Assembly: GCF_036884655.1 (NCBI RefSeq)
Contig: NC_088355.1
Coordinates: 37,252,501-37,316,500, forward strand
From: Musa acuminata AAA Group
Taxonomy: Eukaryota > Streptophyta > Magnoliopsida > Zingiberales > Musaceae
Direction of reading: 5' to 3'
DNA: 64,000 bases
The notes beneath the pieces were generated by a model. It was not told the origin of the DNA, made no database searches, and saw nothing but the letters and a program-made list of their open reading frames with translations. The first letter of the stretch is position 1, and each line of letters opens with the position of its first letter. This document shows positions 10,620-24,100 of this stretch, one piece after another. A program made the translations under genes and the position numbers.

Positions 10620-12900
10620 TTGGATACGATAGGCAATAATTGGGGAGTAATTAACTGTTGCACAACAGCTTAAAGATTAGTGTAATGATGTGGAGTTTTA
10701 AGAGATAGAGAGCAAAATTAATTACAAGTTTTTTGAAACCTCAAGTTAGTCCACGTGTTAAACATAAATCGTATTAGGATAAAAAAAATGTTAAATCATT
10801 ATTAGTTCTATCTCCAGCATACAGTGACCTAATTATGATAAAGATTCAATAAGATTTGGTGTTGACATTGGCCGATCACTCCAAACAAATTTGGGACCTG
10901 CTTCCTGTATCATCACTTCAAGACTGACAACCATAGTTATCTGTAACAAAGCTGTAGATAGGAGACCTTTAGAAATCATTCTAAATATCAAGAAGGAATC
11001 CTACTCAAATTTAAATATTTTGATAGGTTAAGATTAGAATTTGGATTAATAATTCAAGTAGAAAAATATAGTTATTAAGATTTATTCTTATAAATATACA
11101 CTGAATTTTAAGATTTTTATGAGAGCCAGAAATAAAATACTTTTGAGTGTTCGTGAGAGTTCCTTTCTAGTGAATCTAGAAAGGATTGATAAAATAGCTT
11201 TTATTTATGTACCGATTTAGATCAAGGACTTGGAACGTGAGAGAGTTAGGTAAGTGGATAGGATGGAGGATTAGAAAGAGAGAGATGAGGTGTGCAACTA
11301 TTTAGTATTTGACATACTATTCACGCATTCACAATAATGCAAAGTGATTCCTCGAAAAAGGAACTTAGCTTTGTGGGCGTCCGTTGTTTGTGGTGCAGAC
11401 ATGTCCGAATATGAAAGCCAATAATTGAAGAGCAATTTAACTATTGCACTAAAGCTTAAAGGATTAGTGTCATGATGTGGAGAATTAAGAATCTAAATCC
11501 AGACATAGAGGGCAAAATTGATCAACTGCTTCTCTAAACCTCAAGTTAATCCACGTGTTAGATATAAATCCTATTAGGATAAGATGTTAAATCATTGTTA
11601 GTTCTATCTCCACCAACCCAATTATGATAAAGATTTAATATTTTCAATTTCATCACTGATGATTTGGTGTTGACATTGGCCACCACTCTATACAAATAAA
11701 TTTATCTTACTTAAATTTAAATATTTTGATAGATTAAGATTAGAATTTGAATTAGTGATTGGTACAAGTATAGTTATGGTGATTAATTCTTATAAATATA
11801 TACTGAGTCATAAGATTTTTATGAATTATTTTGAGTATTTATTCTTAAAAATGTTAAGAATTTTTTTTTCTTATTTATGTGAGAGAGTATATATACTAAG
11901 GGTTTTTGGTTTGGGTTTGGATTAACTCAAGCGAGAGTGATCCCTTGCACTAATTTTTCTCGTTTCCATAGACATAAGTAGGGAGTTGTCTATATCTTTT
12001 GTCGACTTTCTAAGTATATTTTTTATTATTAATTTTATGGGTTTTCTTTGGTTTTCCTTTTTATTATTAATCTTATGAGCTTTCTTTTTTATTGTTAATA
12101 CTATTAATCATAGGTAGGGAGTTGTAGCGATGGTGTACTAAGGGTTTCATGGCGCTACTGATTGAAAGATTGTATTAAGGGTTGTATTGTATGGAAATAA
12201 AAAAAAAAGTAAAAATATCAAAGTGCTGAAAATAAATTATATGTATAGGAGATGATAAGTACATATAACAATAAGTTTCATTTGCAATGCAAAAAATAAA
12301 TGATCATATTTATGACTTTTAGGATGTAGATAATTATAAGAAAAAAAAAATCCAATAATGATAAGATAGTGAGATGAATGTCTAGTATCATTGACTTGGT
12401 GCAGCTATAGAGGATTCATTAACTGGTTCGTTGAAATTAGGTGTTGGATCATGAACCAATTCAGTTCATATAGATGTGGGTAATTCTTTTAAGCCAATGG
12501 TTCAGTTTTGTATATAAGGCAAAAAGTAAAAAAATACTCACCAAGGTAGGAATTATTAGGGTTGAAAGTATTCTAGGAGTTGTAATTAGGTTTTAACTGC
12601 TTGGGAGGAGTTTTAATTAAATTTAAATTTCTTGATGGATTAGGATTATAATTTAGATTAGAGACTAGGAATAATTGTTAAAGAATTAAAATTTATTCTT
12701 ATAAATATATATTTAGTCTCAAGATTTTGATGAGAGAAAGAGAAATAAGATACTCGATGCTTATAGGGGTTTTTCTCTAATAAATATATAGAGGGTTGAA
12801 AAAACAAGTGAGAGGGTGTGCAAGTGATTTTAGGCTTGAGTTTGGGTTAATCGAAGAAAAAATAATTTCTTGCATTAATAGAGTTATCGAACCATATTAT
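10620..12900. repeat. Three diverged repeat units upstream of gene B
   Basis: Three related AT-rich blocks lie at about 10620-11250, 11405-11980 and 12600-12900. Shared landmarks in the first two are a stretch around CACGTGTTA and TATTAGGATAA. All three share AAATTTAAAT...TTATAAATATA followed by an AAGATTTT-ATGA stretch. Similar sequence lies in reverse orientation upstream of genes E and G (42080-42470 and 49680-50700). The TATA-like TTATAAATATA in each unit would fit old solo LTRs, but no target-site duplications are visible. No gene is seen here. Confidence 0.5.
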
Positions 12901-13406
12901 TACGTTAATTTTTGATATATTTTTTTATTATTAATCTTATCATTTTTCTTTTTGGCTAAAGTTTTCTCGACCTCCCTCGAGAAAACTGTACAGAAGGGCA
13001 ATCTGTACCTTCCATCACAGGTCAAATTAAAGGGGATGCGAAGTAGTGATGAGAGCGTGTTCCCGTTTCTTTCCTAGCTATTAAGATGCCAACGAAGACT
13101 GATAACGACGAAGCAGAGCACAGCTGAAACACGAGGAGATGATGTGTTTCTCTGAAGCAGTCTTGGTGGTACCTCCATGCATTCATTTACTATCGTCCAG
13201 CCATGCCACCGTCTCCTTTAACTTAGTGCGGACAGTGACATACAAACAACCTTCTTGGTGGTACCTTCGTTCATTCATTTACTATTTTCCATCTCCTTTG
13301 ACTTAGTTAATACTGTCACAGAAAATGGTGTTTTTGCTGTCTATGTATTCTCCGAAGCAAGTTACAGTTTCTGCACAACCACAGTGGTCCGGTCCTTCTT
13401 ATAGGC

Positions 13407-13415
13407 TATTTATAA
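13407..13415 (+). promoter_or_regulatory. TATA box of gene B
   Basis: TATTTATAA lies 62 bp before the ATG of gene B. The same motif in the same surroundings is found in front of C (30073-30065), E (41609-41601) and G (49214-49206), which supports a shared promoter. Confidence 0.65.
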
Positions 13416-13444
13416 TCATTGTGCTCGGAACTTGGTTTTCAAAG

Positions 13445-13476
13445 AGAGAGAGAGTGAGAGAGAGAGAGAGAGAGAG
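13445..13476 (+). repeat. (GA)n tract in the 5' leader of gene B
   Basis: A GA microsatellite, interrupted once by GTGA, ends directly at the ATG. All four type-1 genes have it as part of the leader (C 30008-30035, E 41528-41573, G 49145-49178 on the minus strand), with different lengths. Confidence 0.9.
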
Positions 13477-16400
13477 ATGGGCAAGAGGATAGAAGGAATC
13501 CTTCACATGGTCGGAGGAGCTGGGGATACCAGCTACGCCTCCAATTCTAAGTTTCCGGTAGTGTTGAACACCCCAACTGTTTGCATGAACTTAAACAACT
13601 TACACTTGCGTAGGCGTCAGCATATCTGATCATTGGTTTGCTAACTGCGTCCCAGGAGAAGGTACTTCACATGGAGAAGCCAATACTGGAGGAGGCAATA
13701 GGAGGGGTTTACATGTCGCTGCTCCCCGAGAGGATGGCGGTGGTCGACTTAGGTTGTTCCTCGGGCCCTAACACTTTGGAGGTGGTCTCCGAGGTGCTCG
13801 ACGTGATTGGCAAGCTACGGCGGAGCCTGGGACGCCAGGAGATGCCGGAGATCCTGTTCTTCTTGAATGACCTCCCGGGGAATGACTTCAATCACGTCTT
13901 CCGGTCTCTGGGAGATTACAAGAGGAAGGTCGAGGAGGAGAAGGGGAAGCTGCTGGTGCCATACTACGTCGTGGGAGTTCCAGGCTCCTTCTACGGCAGG
14001 CTTTTCCCTTGTCAAAGTGTCCACTTCTTCAACGCTTCCTGTTGTCTCAACTGGCTCTCTCAGGTTGCCTTCCTCTTAATAAATGACAATTGCTAAACTA
14101 TTATTATCTGAATTCTACTTGTTTTCTTTGTTTTTTTCTTAAAGTGGCTATGATTGCTACAGTTAATTGACTACTAATAGCCAAATAAATTATCTGAAAT
14201 GCTAACTCACTTCATCAACATGCATGGTTAACCTCATAAAGAAATGGAAGACTGCTTGAAACATCATACAAAACACATGTTACTTTCGTTTGCTAAGGCA
14301 AACTTAATTTTAATTCTGAAAATATCAGGTTCCTGAAGGTGAACAGGGAGTTCTACTCAACAATAAGAACATCTACATTGCGGAGACAAGCCCACTGGAA
14401 GTTGTGAAAGCATACCGAGACCAACACGAAAGAGACTTGTCAGAGTTCCTTCGGTGCCGTCATGCAGAACTAAGCTACGGAGCAAGAATGGTATTGTCAT
14501 ATCTAGGAAGGAAAGGGAGTTATCCACCCTCCGGAGACATGGGATACCTTTTCGGCCTGTTAGCCGAAGCCCTGAGTGCTTTGGTGTCACAGGTTAATAT
14601 CCTTTCTCTTCTTCTTCTTCTTCTTCTTCTTCACGCACTTGTTAGTATCCTTCCTAGATTCATGTTTATTGCATGGTCTACTCTTCTTTATCTTACAGCA
14701 AAGTTGAATATGGTAAAACAGAAAAAGGAATAAAATAATTAAAAATATTAAACCAAATGGTTTCATTTCAGGAGAGATATTTATAGTGGCTTTTCTGCAT
14801 AACTTTAGGAAGAAACATAAAAAAAATAGTAAAAGGAACCAAGAGTATTTTAAATCTATAGTGTTTTGGATTGATCTAAGAATACATATTTATATTGACT
14901 AAAAGATATAGTATAAGTACTTTTAAAATAATCAAAAAAATCTATCATATGTAAATAAATTATTTCATCCTAATCTATTTATTTAAATCTAATTATATAT
15001 ATATTTTTTTAATCTAATTCTAACTATATGAATTAATCTTAACACGATCTCTTAATTCAAATAGTTGTAACTTAAAATTATCTTCAGAATAATTTGTTTC
15101 TTTTCCCAAAGCTTTTACGAAGATATCGACAAACTAGTCTTCGACGTTGCATCCATCATTTTCGTATCTTTAATCTTCTTTAGAGTTTTCAATAGTTCTT
15201 TATCCTTACTTTCCTTAGAAAACTTGTCAGAACCACTATTGTCTTTTGATGTTTAAAACTTCTATGTTTGTTGCCCTTTTGAATATTCATCATTGAAATT
15301 TTCTTTAGAGCTATCATCCTCATTTTCATCATTGCTGGTACTCTCCTTTTTTGCAGTCTTTATAATAGGTTTACCAATGGTAGATGGAACTGAAACTTTT
15401 CACTTCTTGAATTATGATTCATCATTGCTCTCATTACAATTTTCATCAATTTTAGTCTTATTTTGAGGCATCTTCTTATTAGTTTGAATTTTATAGAATT
15501 CGTCATATGAGATAGTTTATATAGATTCATAAAAATTTAGATGATCATAGCTTTTATGCTATAATGTCGATTCATAAATAACATTATGTAAGAAAAAATC
15601 TGAAAATAATGAGGAAAATACTTTAGTTTTTGTTGCTATTAAACATTTTTCATCCTCATAGTTGCTATTAATAAGGAAAATTAAATATTTTTTTATCATA
15701 AAAAATAACATAATATCATTTTCTCATTAATTGCCCTATACTAATGAGATTTTATTTTAAACTAGGAATGAACATCATAGTATCAATAATTTTTTTACTA
15801 GATTTGGTGTTTAAGATTATCAAATCTTGAAACAAACCTTTATCCCCTCTCATATGATTACTGTATCCACTATCCAAAAACTAAATAGAATATTCTTTAT
15901 CAGATGTTATACAGAAAATATTTTCTTCATCCCTTTTTTCATTATTATTTTCTTATAATAGTTTGTTTAATTTTTATTCCAATAGTCCTTTTCAGGATGG
16001 CCATATTTTTATAGTAAAAGCAGAGAGGAACATTTAGATTTTTATTTTTGAACCAACAATATTTTTCAATATATGTAATATTTTTGCAACAAAAACATCG
16101 ATGGGTTTCTTTGTTACCTTCATTCGAGTTCCTCTCTAACCCTTATTTAATTGATCATGACCTCTACTATTTTGATCTCTCCATTAAGATGTAACTTTTG
16201 AATTTTTCTTTTTGTCGTTTGTGATCTATTTTCATTTGAAGAGCATGTTCTACAATTTTATCTAAAGATCTATTTACTTTTTGTTCATGAATTAAAAGGA
16301 GACCCATTAATTCATCGATAGATAATATATTTGTATCTTTAGCTTCTTCTACATCAGTAGAAATTATATCAAGTTTTGGAGATAAACTTCGTATAACTTT

Positions 16401-19267
16401 TTCTACTATAGTTTAATCTTTTAGATTTTTACCATAAGATCTCATTTGATTCACAATAAAAGATATTTTTTAGAAGAAATAGTAGTAAATTCAGAATCTT
16501 TCATCATATGAGTTTCAAATTCATGTCGAAGAATTTGAAGCTTTAAAATTTTTACCTTGTCTATGCCTCCAAACACACCTTTTAATATTTTTTGGACTTT
16601 TATTGATGTTGATGCCATCATGATAAGGAAATAGGGAATCATCTATTATTTATTGTAAAATATAGAGGACTTTTGCATCTTTCTGTATATTCTCATTCAT
16701 CTGATATCTTTGATATTTAGTAATATTAGAATTATATAGATCATACTTAACAAAATCATCTTTTACCAAATTTCATAATCCTTATGTGATAAATAAAGTT
16801 TTCATCTTAACAACCCAAAATTGATAATTATCATATTTGAAGACGGAGAGAAGTTGGTTAGGAACACTTACTCTAATGCTTCAATATTGCTATCATATTT
16901 TTTATGATAGCAAATAATTATCATATTTTTTATAATCCTCATAGTTGCTATCAATTTTTTAATTTTTTATTATAAAAATAACATAATATCCTTTCTTATT
17001 AGTTGTCCTATACTAATGAGATTTTATTTTAAACCAAGAATAAACATCACATAATTAATAATTTTTTTACTAAATTTGGTGTTCATAGCAACCGGTTCTT
17101 TTCCTTCCACTTGAACCTTACTATCATTTCTCATATGCACTATATATTTGATTGAATTATCAAATCTTTAAAACAAACTTTTGTCTCCTTTTATATGATT
17201 ACTGCATCCACTATCCAAAAATAAACAAATATAGAATATTCATCGTAAGATATTATAAAGAAAATATTTTCTTAATCTCTTTTTTCATCATTATTTTTCT
17301 CATAATAATTTGTTTGATTTTTATTCCAACAATCTTTTTCAAGATGGTCACATTTTTATAGTAAGAGTAGAGAGGAACATTTGAATTTTTATTTTTGTAC
17401 CAACAATTTTTTTAGTATGTCCAATTTTTTTTACAACAAAAATATCAATGGATTTCTTTGTTATCTTCGTTCGAGTTCCTCTGACCGTCATTTAATTGAT
17501 CATAACCTCTACTATTTTGATCTCTCCCTTGAGATCTAGCTTTTGAAATTTTCTTTTGATCATTTTTTTGATCTATTTTTATTTGAAGAGCATGTTCTAA
17601 AGTTTCATTTGAAGATCTATTTACCTTTTGTTTATGAATTAAAAGAGAGCCCATTAATTCATCAATCGATAGTATACTTTTATCATTATCTTCTTCTATA
17701 TCAATAGAAATCATATCAAATTTTGGAGATAAACTTCATATAACATTTTCTGCTATAGCTTGATCTTTTAGATTTTCACCATAATATCTCATTTGATTCA
17801 TAATAGAAGATATTTTTTAGAAGAAATCAATGATAGATTCAGAATCTTTCAACATAAAAGTTTCAAATTCACATTGAAGAATTTGAAGCTTTGAAATTTT
17901 TACCTTATATACACCATCAAGCACACTTTTTAATATTTTCTAGGCTTCTAATGATGTTGATACCATCATGATTAAGGAAAAAAGAGAATTATCTATTATT
18001 TATTATAGCATGTAAAGGGCATTTGCATCTTTTTGTATATATTGTCATTCATATGATATCTTTGATTTTTAGTAATATTAGAATCATGTAGATCATACTT
18101 TAAAAAATCATCTTCTACCAAATTCCACAATCCTTGTGAGATAAATAAAGTTTTCATCTTAACAACCCAAAATTGTTAATTATCATATTTGAAGATAGAG
18201 TAAAGTTGATTAGGAACACTTACTCGAATGCTTGTCAATTTTTTTTTTCTGGATCTATTAGCCTTCTTTTGATTTACTTGTATTGATATTCTTTGAATCA
18301 GGCTCTGATACCATATTGTTGACGTTTCTTGTAAAACTTCAAGAAAAAAGACTAGTAGAAGGAACTATGAATAATTTCAATATGCAGTATTTTGGATTGT
18401 TCCAAGAGCACATATTTATATTGACTAAATGATAAAATACAAGTGTTTTAAAATAATAAAAAATATCATACCTCAATAAATCTTTTTATCCTAATCTATA
18501 TATTTAAATCTAATTTTTTCATTAATTTTATCTAATTCTAACTATTTAAATTAATCTTAACAGTTTAAATCCATCATCCTCCAATATTACCTGTTAATTA
18601 GAGATGATAGGATGTGAGGGAGGTGGAGAATCAAATATTTACATCATCACAAGTAGTAGTACAACGGGGAAGAAAGAGGAAAATAAACAGCATTGCACCC
18701 TTCTTGCTCATAAAAATTTAGTGGACTTGGATCGATCTGGTGAGAAGCATGGCCATGTCATGCTCCAACAGAAACAAGAAAGAGAACATAGTTCAAGTGT
18801 AAAGAAATAAATAATGAGCAAACACAATCCCAAAGAAATAAATTGGAGGGAATGCACTTTAACCTTTCATACCCTCTTGATGGTTTGGTGACATTATTGT
18901 CCAGGGAATCATAGAGGAGGACAAACTGGTGACCTTCAATTTGCCGTATTATGTACTTTCCATGGAAGAAGTAAAGGCAGTGATCCATAGGGAAGACCTG
19001 TTTGATTTAGGACAAGCACAGATCTTTGAGGCTAATTGGGACCCGTTTGATGACTCGGATGATGATTCCGCTGCATTCGACAGTATAGTAAGCGGAAAGA
19101 ACGTCGCAGGATATATGAGAGCAGCGTTTCAACCCTTGATTGCAGAGCATTTCGGGGATGCCATACTGGATGAGTTATTCTCTATATATGCAGCCAATGT
19201 CTCCAGGCATCTCCTTCAACAGAAAAGTAAGCACTACGTATTTGTCATTTCCTTGAAGAAGAAGTAG
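13477..19267 (+). CDS. SABATH methyltransferase B (type 1), open
   Basis: Four exons: 13477-13557, 13656-14063, 14329-14592 and 18905-19267, all GT/AG and phase 0. They encode 371 aa, the usual family length. The start follows the GA leader and TATA box. SABATH enzymes transfer a methyl group from S-adenosylmethionine to a carboxyl group (salicylate, benzoate, jasmonate and similar acids) in the cytosol. Visible marks: HMVGGAGDTSYASNS at the N-terminus, the SAM motif [46 protein letters not shown], and the FLRCRHAEL and YAPSMEEV-like (here YVLSMEEV) blocks. Compared with Clarkia salicylate methyltransferase, Lys10 is Val, Gln25 is Pro and Met150 is Asn; Trp151 is kept. Intron 3 is 4.3 kb because of an old copia-like element. 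The substrate cannot be assigned. Confidence 0.82.
14784..18562 (-). mobile_element. Old copia-like LTR element in intron 3 of gene B
   Basis: The element lies antisense to gene B. LTR-like ends (TGTTAAGATTAATT... to ...GTCAACA in the better copies) and an ATGGTATCAAAGC-type primer site are recognisable. A target-site duplication near GTTTA/ATTTA is decayed here but clear as TAAAC in copies E and G. Inside are gag-type fragments (around 16642-16451 and 17714-17445 on the minus strand) but no intact reverse transcriptase or integrase frame. The gag part occurs twice in tandem (about 14.9-16.85 kb against 16.85-18.2 kb). It sits at the same intron position in B, C, E and G, so it predates their duplication. 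Confidence 0.7.
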
Positions 19268-19608
19268 AAGAAGGAGGCGGATGACGGGGATGGTGCTGCG
19301 GCTTGGTGAATCTGCAATGCCATGGGAGCAACATTTGTGATTTAATTACTCTTTATCAGCATGTGTTCAATTCTTTCCAATAGACGTTATAATTGAGCTT
19401 ATGTAAACCCATAATATTCTTCGTGAGATAGACTGCATTATTATTATCTGAAAATAAAATAAAATCGTGTGACTATCTTTAACAGTTCATTGGGTACCGA
19501 TATTTCAGTTATTAAGAAACACATATCTATCTATTTCTTTTCTATCACAATTTAGTTTGTTGTATCCTCTTGTGTCTATGATCACATTAAATGATATACA
19601 AATATGAT
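19268..19608. other. 3' flank of gene B up to the inverted-repeat centre
   Basis: This non-coding stretch matches, in reverse complement, the 3' flank of gene E (36838-37163). It ends near 19650, where it runs into the truncated last exon of gene C on the other strand. No separate gene is seen. Confidence 0.6.
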
Positions 19609-20364
19609 CTAAGCTTTAAGTTGGGAGGTGCTACCTTCATGGAAGGACTGGGACGTTCTTTCCCTGAAATGCTCTGCAATCAAGGGTTGAAACGCTGCTC
19701 TCACATTTCCTGCGACGTTCTTTCCGCTTACTATACCGTCGAATGCAGCGGAATCATCAAACGGGTCCCAATTAGCCTCAAAGATCTGTGCTTGTTCTAA
19801 ATCAAACAAGTCTTCCCTATGGATCACTGCCTTTACTTCTTCCATGGAAGGTGCATAATACGGCAAATTGAAGGTCAGCAGTTTGTCCTCCTCTATGATT
19901 CCCTGGACAATAATGTCGCCAAACCATCAAGAGATACTGTCCAGCAGTAGGGTATGAAAGGTTAAAGTGCCAAACTATGTTCTCTTTCTTGTTTCTGCCG
20001 GAGCATGACATGGCTGTTGATGTTGATAGGAAGAGAGGATAGAGATATGAAATAGAGGAAGAGTATTACAAGCTTCAATCTTCTATATTTCTCTCAAGAA
20101 AAATATTTTTATAATTTCAGAAACTCTATTACCCTCATGACCCAACATATGGGGTTTATATAGTCCCCAAAGATACATTATATTAATTGTATTCAAGATG
20201 AATCTTCTCTTTCAAGAAACTCTTTCAAGAACCAATAACCAATTTGACTTATCCTTCTATAGACTTTTAATCCATTTTTTCTTCTTGATGTAATAATTCA
20301 CCCACTTGATGCAATGAACCTTTTTATGACACTTGAACAAGTTTAATTCCAACATTCTCCCCTC

Positions 20365-21148
20365 TTAAAATTGTTTCATCCAGCATGTCAAGTTTCCTTC
20401 GAAGTTGTTGAAATATTTCAAATTTAAGAGGTTTTGTGAGTATATCAGCCACTTGTTCACTTGTTTTGACATGATGTATCTCCACTTCTTTATTTTATTT
20501 TTGATATGATCTCTTATAAAATAAAATCTTGTATCAATATGCTTCGATCTTTCATGATAGACTGGATTCTTGGCTAAGGCAATAGCTGATTTGTTATCAA
20601 CATAAATCTTGGTTGACTTCTCCTGTGGCATATGAAGTTCTTGGAGTAATCTTTTTAACCAAATTGTATGACAAACACTAGAAGAAGCTGCTATATATTC
20701 TGCTTCACAACTTGATAGAGCAACGATTCATTGTTTTTTTGAAGACCAAGTGAATGTAGCATCACCAAAATAAAATACAAATCCAGTTGTACTCTTCCGA
20801 TCATCGTAGCTTCCGGCCCAATCACTGTCACTATATCCAATGAGCTCCAACTTTTTAGATGTTGAATAGAACATTCCAACCCAATTGTTCCTTTGATATA
20901 TCGCAAAATTCTTTTAGCGACATTTAAATTAGATGTCTTTGGAACTTCCATAAATCTACTTATTAAACCAACTCCAAATAGTATATCAGGTCGAGTGCAT
21001 GTCAAATATATTAAACATCCAACTAGACTTTTATAATAAGTTGGATTAATGTATTTACCTTCACCTTCCTTGGTCAACTTGGTGCCATATCCGTAGGATG
21101 ACAATCTTCCATGGAAAACTTATTTAAAACCTCCTTTGCATAATTTTC
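20365..21148 (-). pseudogene. Broken C-terminal reverse transcriptase/RNase H of the copia element
   Basis: Downstream of the stop at 21151-21149 the remaining polyprotein is recognisable in shifted frames. One block at about 21104-20691 has YGTKLTKEGEGKYINPTYYK and CTRPDILFGVGLISRF. Another at about 20631-20365 has MPQEKSTKIYVDNKSAIALA and HERSKHIDTRF, the RNase H end. At least two frameshifts separate these from each other and from the main frame. Confidence 0.85.
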
Positions 21149-24100
21149 TTATGAGATAAAAATTCCTTCATTATCTTGTATAACTTCGATATCAAGGAAA
21201 TAAGTCATTAAGCCCAAGTCGGTCATCTCAAACTCCTTTTTCATAAAGTGCTTAAAATCTATAATCATGGAGCTACTATTGCCTGTAAATATTAAATCAT
21301 CTACGTACAGGCATACAAACAAGATATCTCCATTAGAGTTAGATTTTGTATAGAGAGCATGTTCATGTGAACATTTAGAAAAACCATTTTGAATAAAATA
21401 AGTATCTATTCGAGAATTCCATGCTCGTGGGGCTTGTTTAAGCCCATAAAGAGCTCTCTTTAATTTGTATACTTTGTCTTCTTGTTCTTGAATAATAAAA
21501 CCAGGGGGTTGTTGAATATATACCTCTTCTTCAAGAACTCCATTAAGAAATGCTGATTTGACATCCATTTGTAAAATCTTCCATTTCATTTGAGCTGCTA
21601 GAGAGATAAGTAATCTTACTATCTCCAATCGAGCAACTGGCGTAAATACTTCTTCATAGTCAATCCCATATTGTTGTTTATGTCCCTTTGCAACCAATCT
21701 AGCCTTGTATTTTTCCACCTCTCCTTTTACATTTCTTTTTGTTTTGAAAATCCACTTAACACCGATAGCTTGGTGGTCTTCTGGAAGTGTAGTAAGCTCC
21801 CATGTATTATTTTTGTTAATTGCATGAATCTCTTCATTTATAGCTTGTCGCCATTTTTCATCTCTATAAGCTTCTTCGAAGGTTAATAGATCATATCCTA
21901 CAAAAAGACAAAATAAAGAAAGTTCATCGTTGTTAGTATTAATTCTTCGAGTCACATCATATAGGTCCTGAATCGGTCTTGTCCTTCTTATAATTGGACT
22001 TCTTAAATCATGTGACCTAGCTGATCTAGGTGATGATTCTGGCAAAGCAACTTCGGTGCTTGCTTGTATTATATCATCTTCTTCTGAAACTACAGCTTTC
22101 TTATGCTGCTCATCACTTTTCCGGTTCCAAATCTGTTGTTCATCAAACTCAACATCTCTTGACATCACAACTTTATTTGTGATAGGATTGTAGAGTTTGT
22201 AACCATTGGAATTTTCTGGATAACCTAGCAAAATGCATTTCTGACTTTTATCCTCCAATTTTGTTCTTTTTTCTTCTGGTATCTTGGCAAATGCAACACT
22301 TCCAAAAATCCTCAAATGATCAATTCTTGGTTTTTGTAAGCTCCATGCTTCTTCTGGTGTAACATTACCAATTCGCTTTGTCGGAAACCTGTTAAGCAAA
22401 TAAACTGCACAAGCAACAACATCACCCCAAAATTCTTTAGGAATTTTTCTTTCCTTTAACATACATCGGACCATATTAAGGATAGTCCTATTTTTTCTTT
22501 CTGAGACACCATTTTGTTGAGGTGTGTATGGCATGGTGAATTGATGTAGAATTTCATTATTTCTACAAAAACTTTCAAATTCATTTGATATATATTCACC
22601 ACCCCTATCTGTTCTTAAACATTTAATCTTACAACAACTTTGTCTTTCAACCAAATCCTTAAATTCTTTGAATTTGCTTAAAACTTCTTTCTTTTCTTTT
22701 AACATATAAACCCAAGTTTTTCCACTATGATCATCAGTGAAGGTAAGAAAATACTTGCTTCCTCCAAGTGATACTGGATTGATAGGGCCACAAACATCTG
22801 AGTGCACTAGATCAAGTCGATTCCATGCTTTTTTTGTCCTTCTCACTTTGAAAGGCTTTCTTTCTTGCTTACCCATGACACATACTTCACACAATTTTGC
22901 TGGGCGATCAATTTTTGGCATTCCTGTCACCATATTATACTTCTCTAGAAGTTTCAAAGCCTCAAAATTTAAGTGAGCATATCTAAGATGCCAAAGTGTA
23001 GAAATATCCTCAATATCAGCTTTAAAACAATTTGATTGATCAAAAATACTTAAATGAAGAGGAAACATTCTATTCTTTGTCATTTTCACATGTGATATCA
23101 GTATTTTATTCTTATCACGAATTGAGAGAGCCATATCTTTCATCTCAATTTCATAACCTTTTTCAAGTAATTGTCCCAAGCTTAAAATATTATTTTTCAT
23201 ATCCGGAACATAATAAATATCTGAAATACATACTTCCTTGCCATTATTAAGTTCAAGGAGAATTTTACCTTTGCCTCTTACTGGTCTTTGAGACAAATTA
23301 CCAAATGTAATGTTCCCGGAATAACTTGTATCTATTTCTGAAAATAGCTCTTTGATGCCACACATATGATTTGAAGCTCTTATATCTAGATACCATATCA
23401 TAGATTGATCATCTTTTAAATTATCATAACTCATTAATAAAACTTGATTTACGTTCTTTTCTTCCTCAACAAAATTTGCCTTGTCACCTTGATTATTAAG
23501 ATTATAATAACATTCATAAGAATAATGCCCATATCTTTTACAAACGTAACATTGTATTTCAGACCTTTTAGAGTTTCTGCCATGTCCACGGCCTCGGCCA
23601 CGTCCTCGACCATAACCTCGGCCTCTTTGGCTAGAATTTTCTCCATCACCTTTAATGTTTGGAGATTCTTGATTGGTCTGATTTCTACCTCCTCTTCCTC
23701 TTTGTCCTCGTCCTCTTCTTCTTTGAGAATTTGATTCTCGTTTATTTTCAAGAGTAAGCTTTGTTTGTAATGCTTGCTCTATAGTTTTGTCTTCTCCTCT
23801 TTTTGTAATCCTTTGTTCATGAACTTGAAGGGAACCCATAAGTTTTTCTAAAGACATTTTTTCCAAATCTTTAGATTCTTCGATCGCAATAGCAATAAAA
23901 TCAAATTTCGGATCTAGAGATCTCAATATTTTTTCTATTACTCTCTGATCATTTACTTGTTCACCATTACGTCTCATTTGATGAACAATAGAAATGATTT
24001 TTGAGAAGTAATCAGAAATGGTTTCAGAATTACCTTGTTGTAATTTCTCAAACTCGGCTCGTAAAACTTGTAGACGAAGTTTCTTTACCTTATCAACACC

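Noticed and set aside
10469..10663. Minus-strand frame full of Ile-Tyr repeats
   Set aside because: It is a translation of the (TA)n microsatellite.
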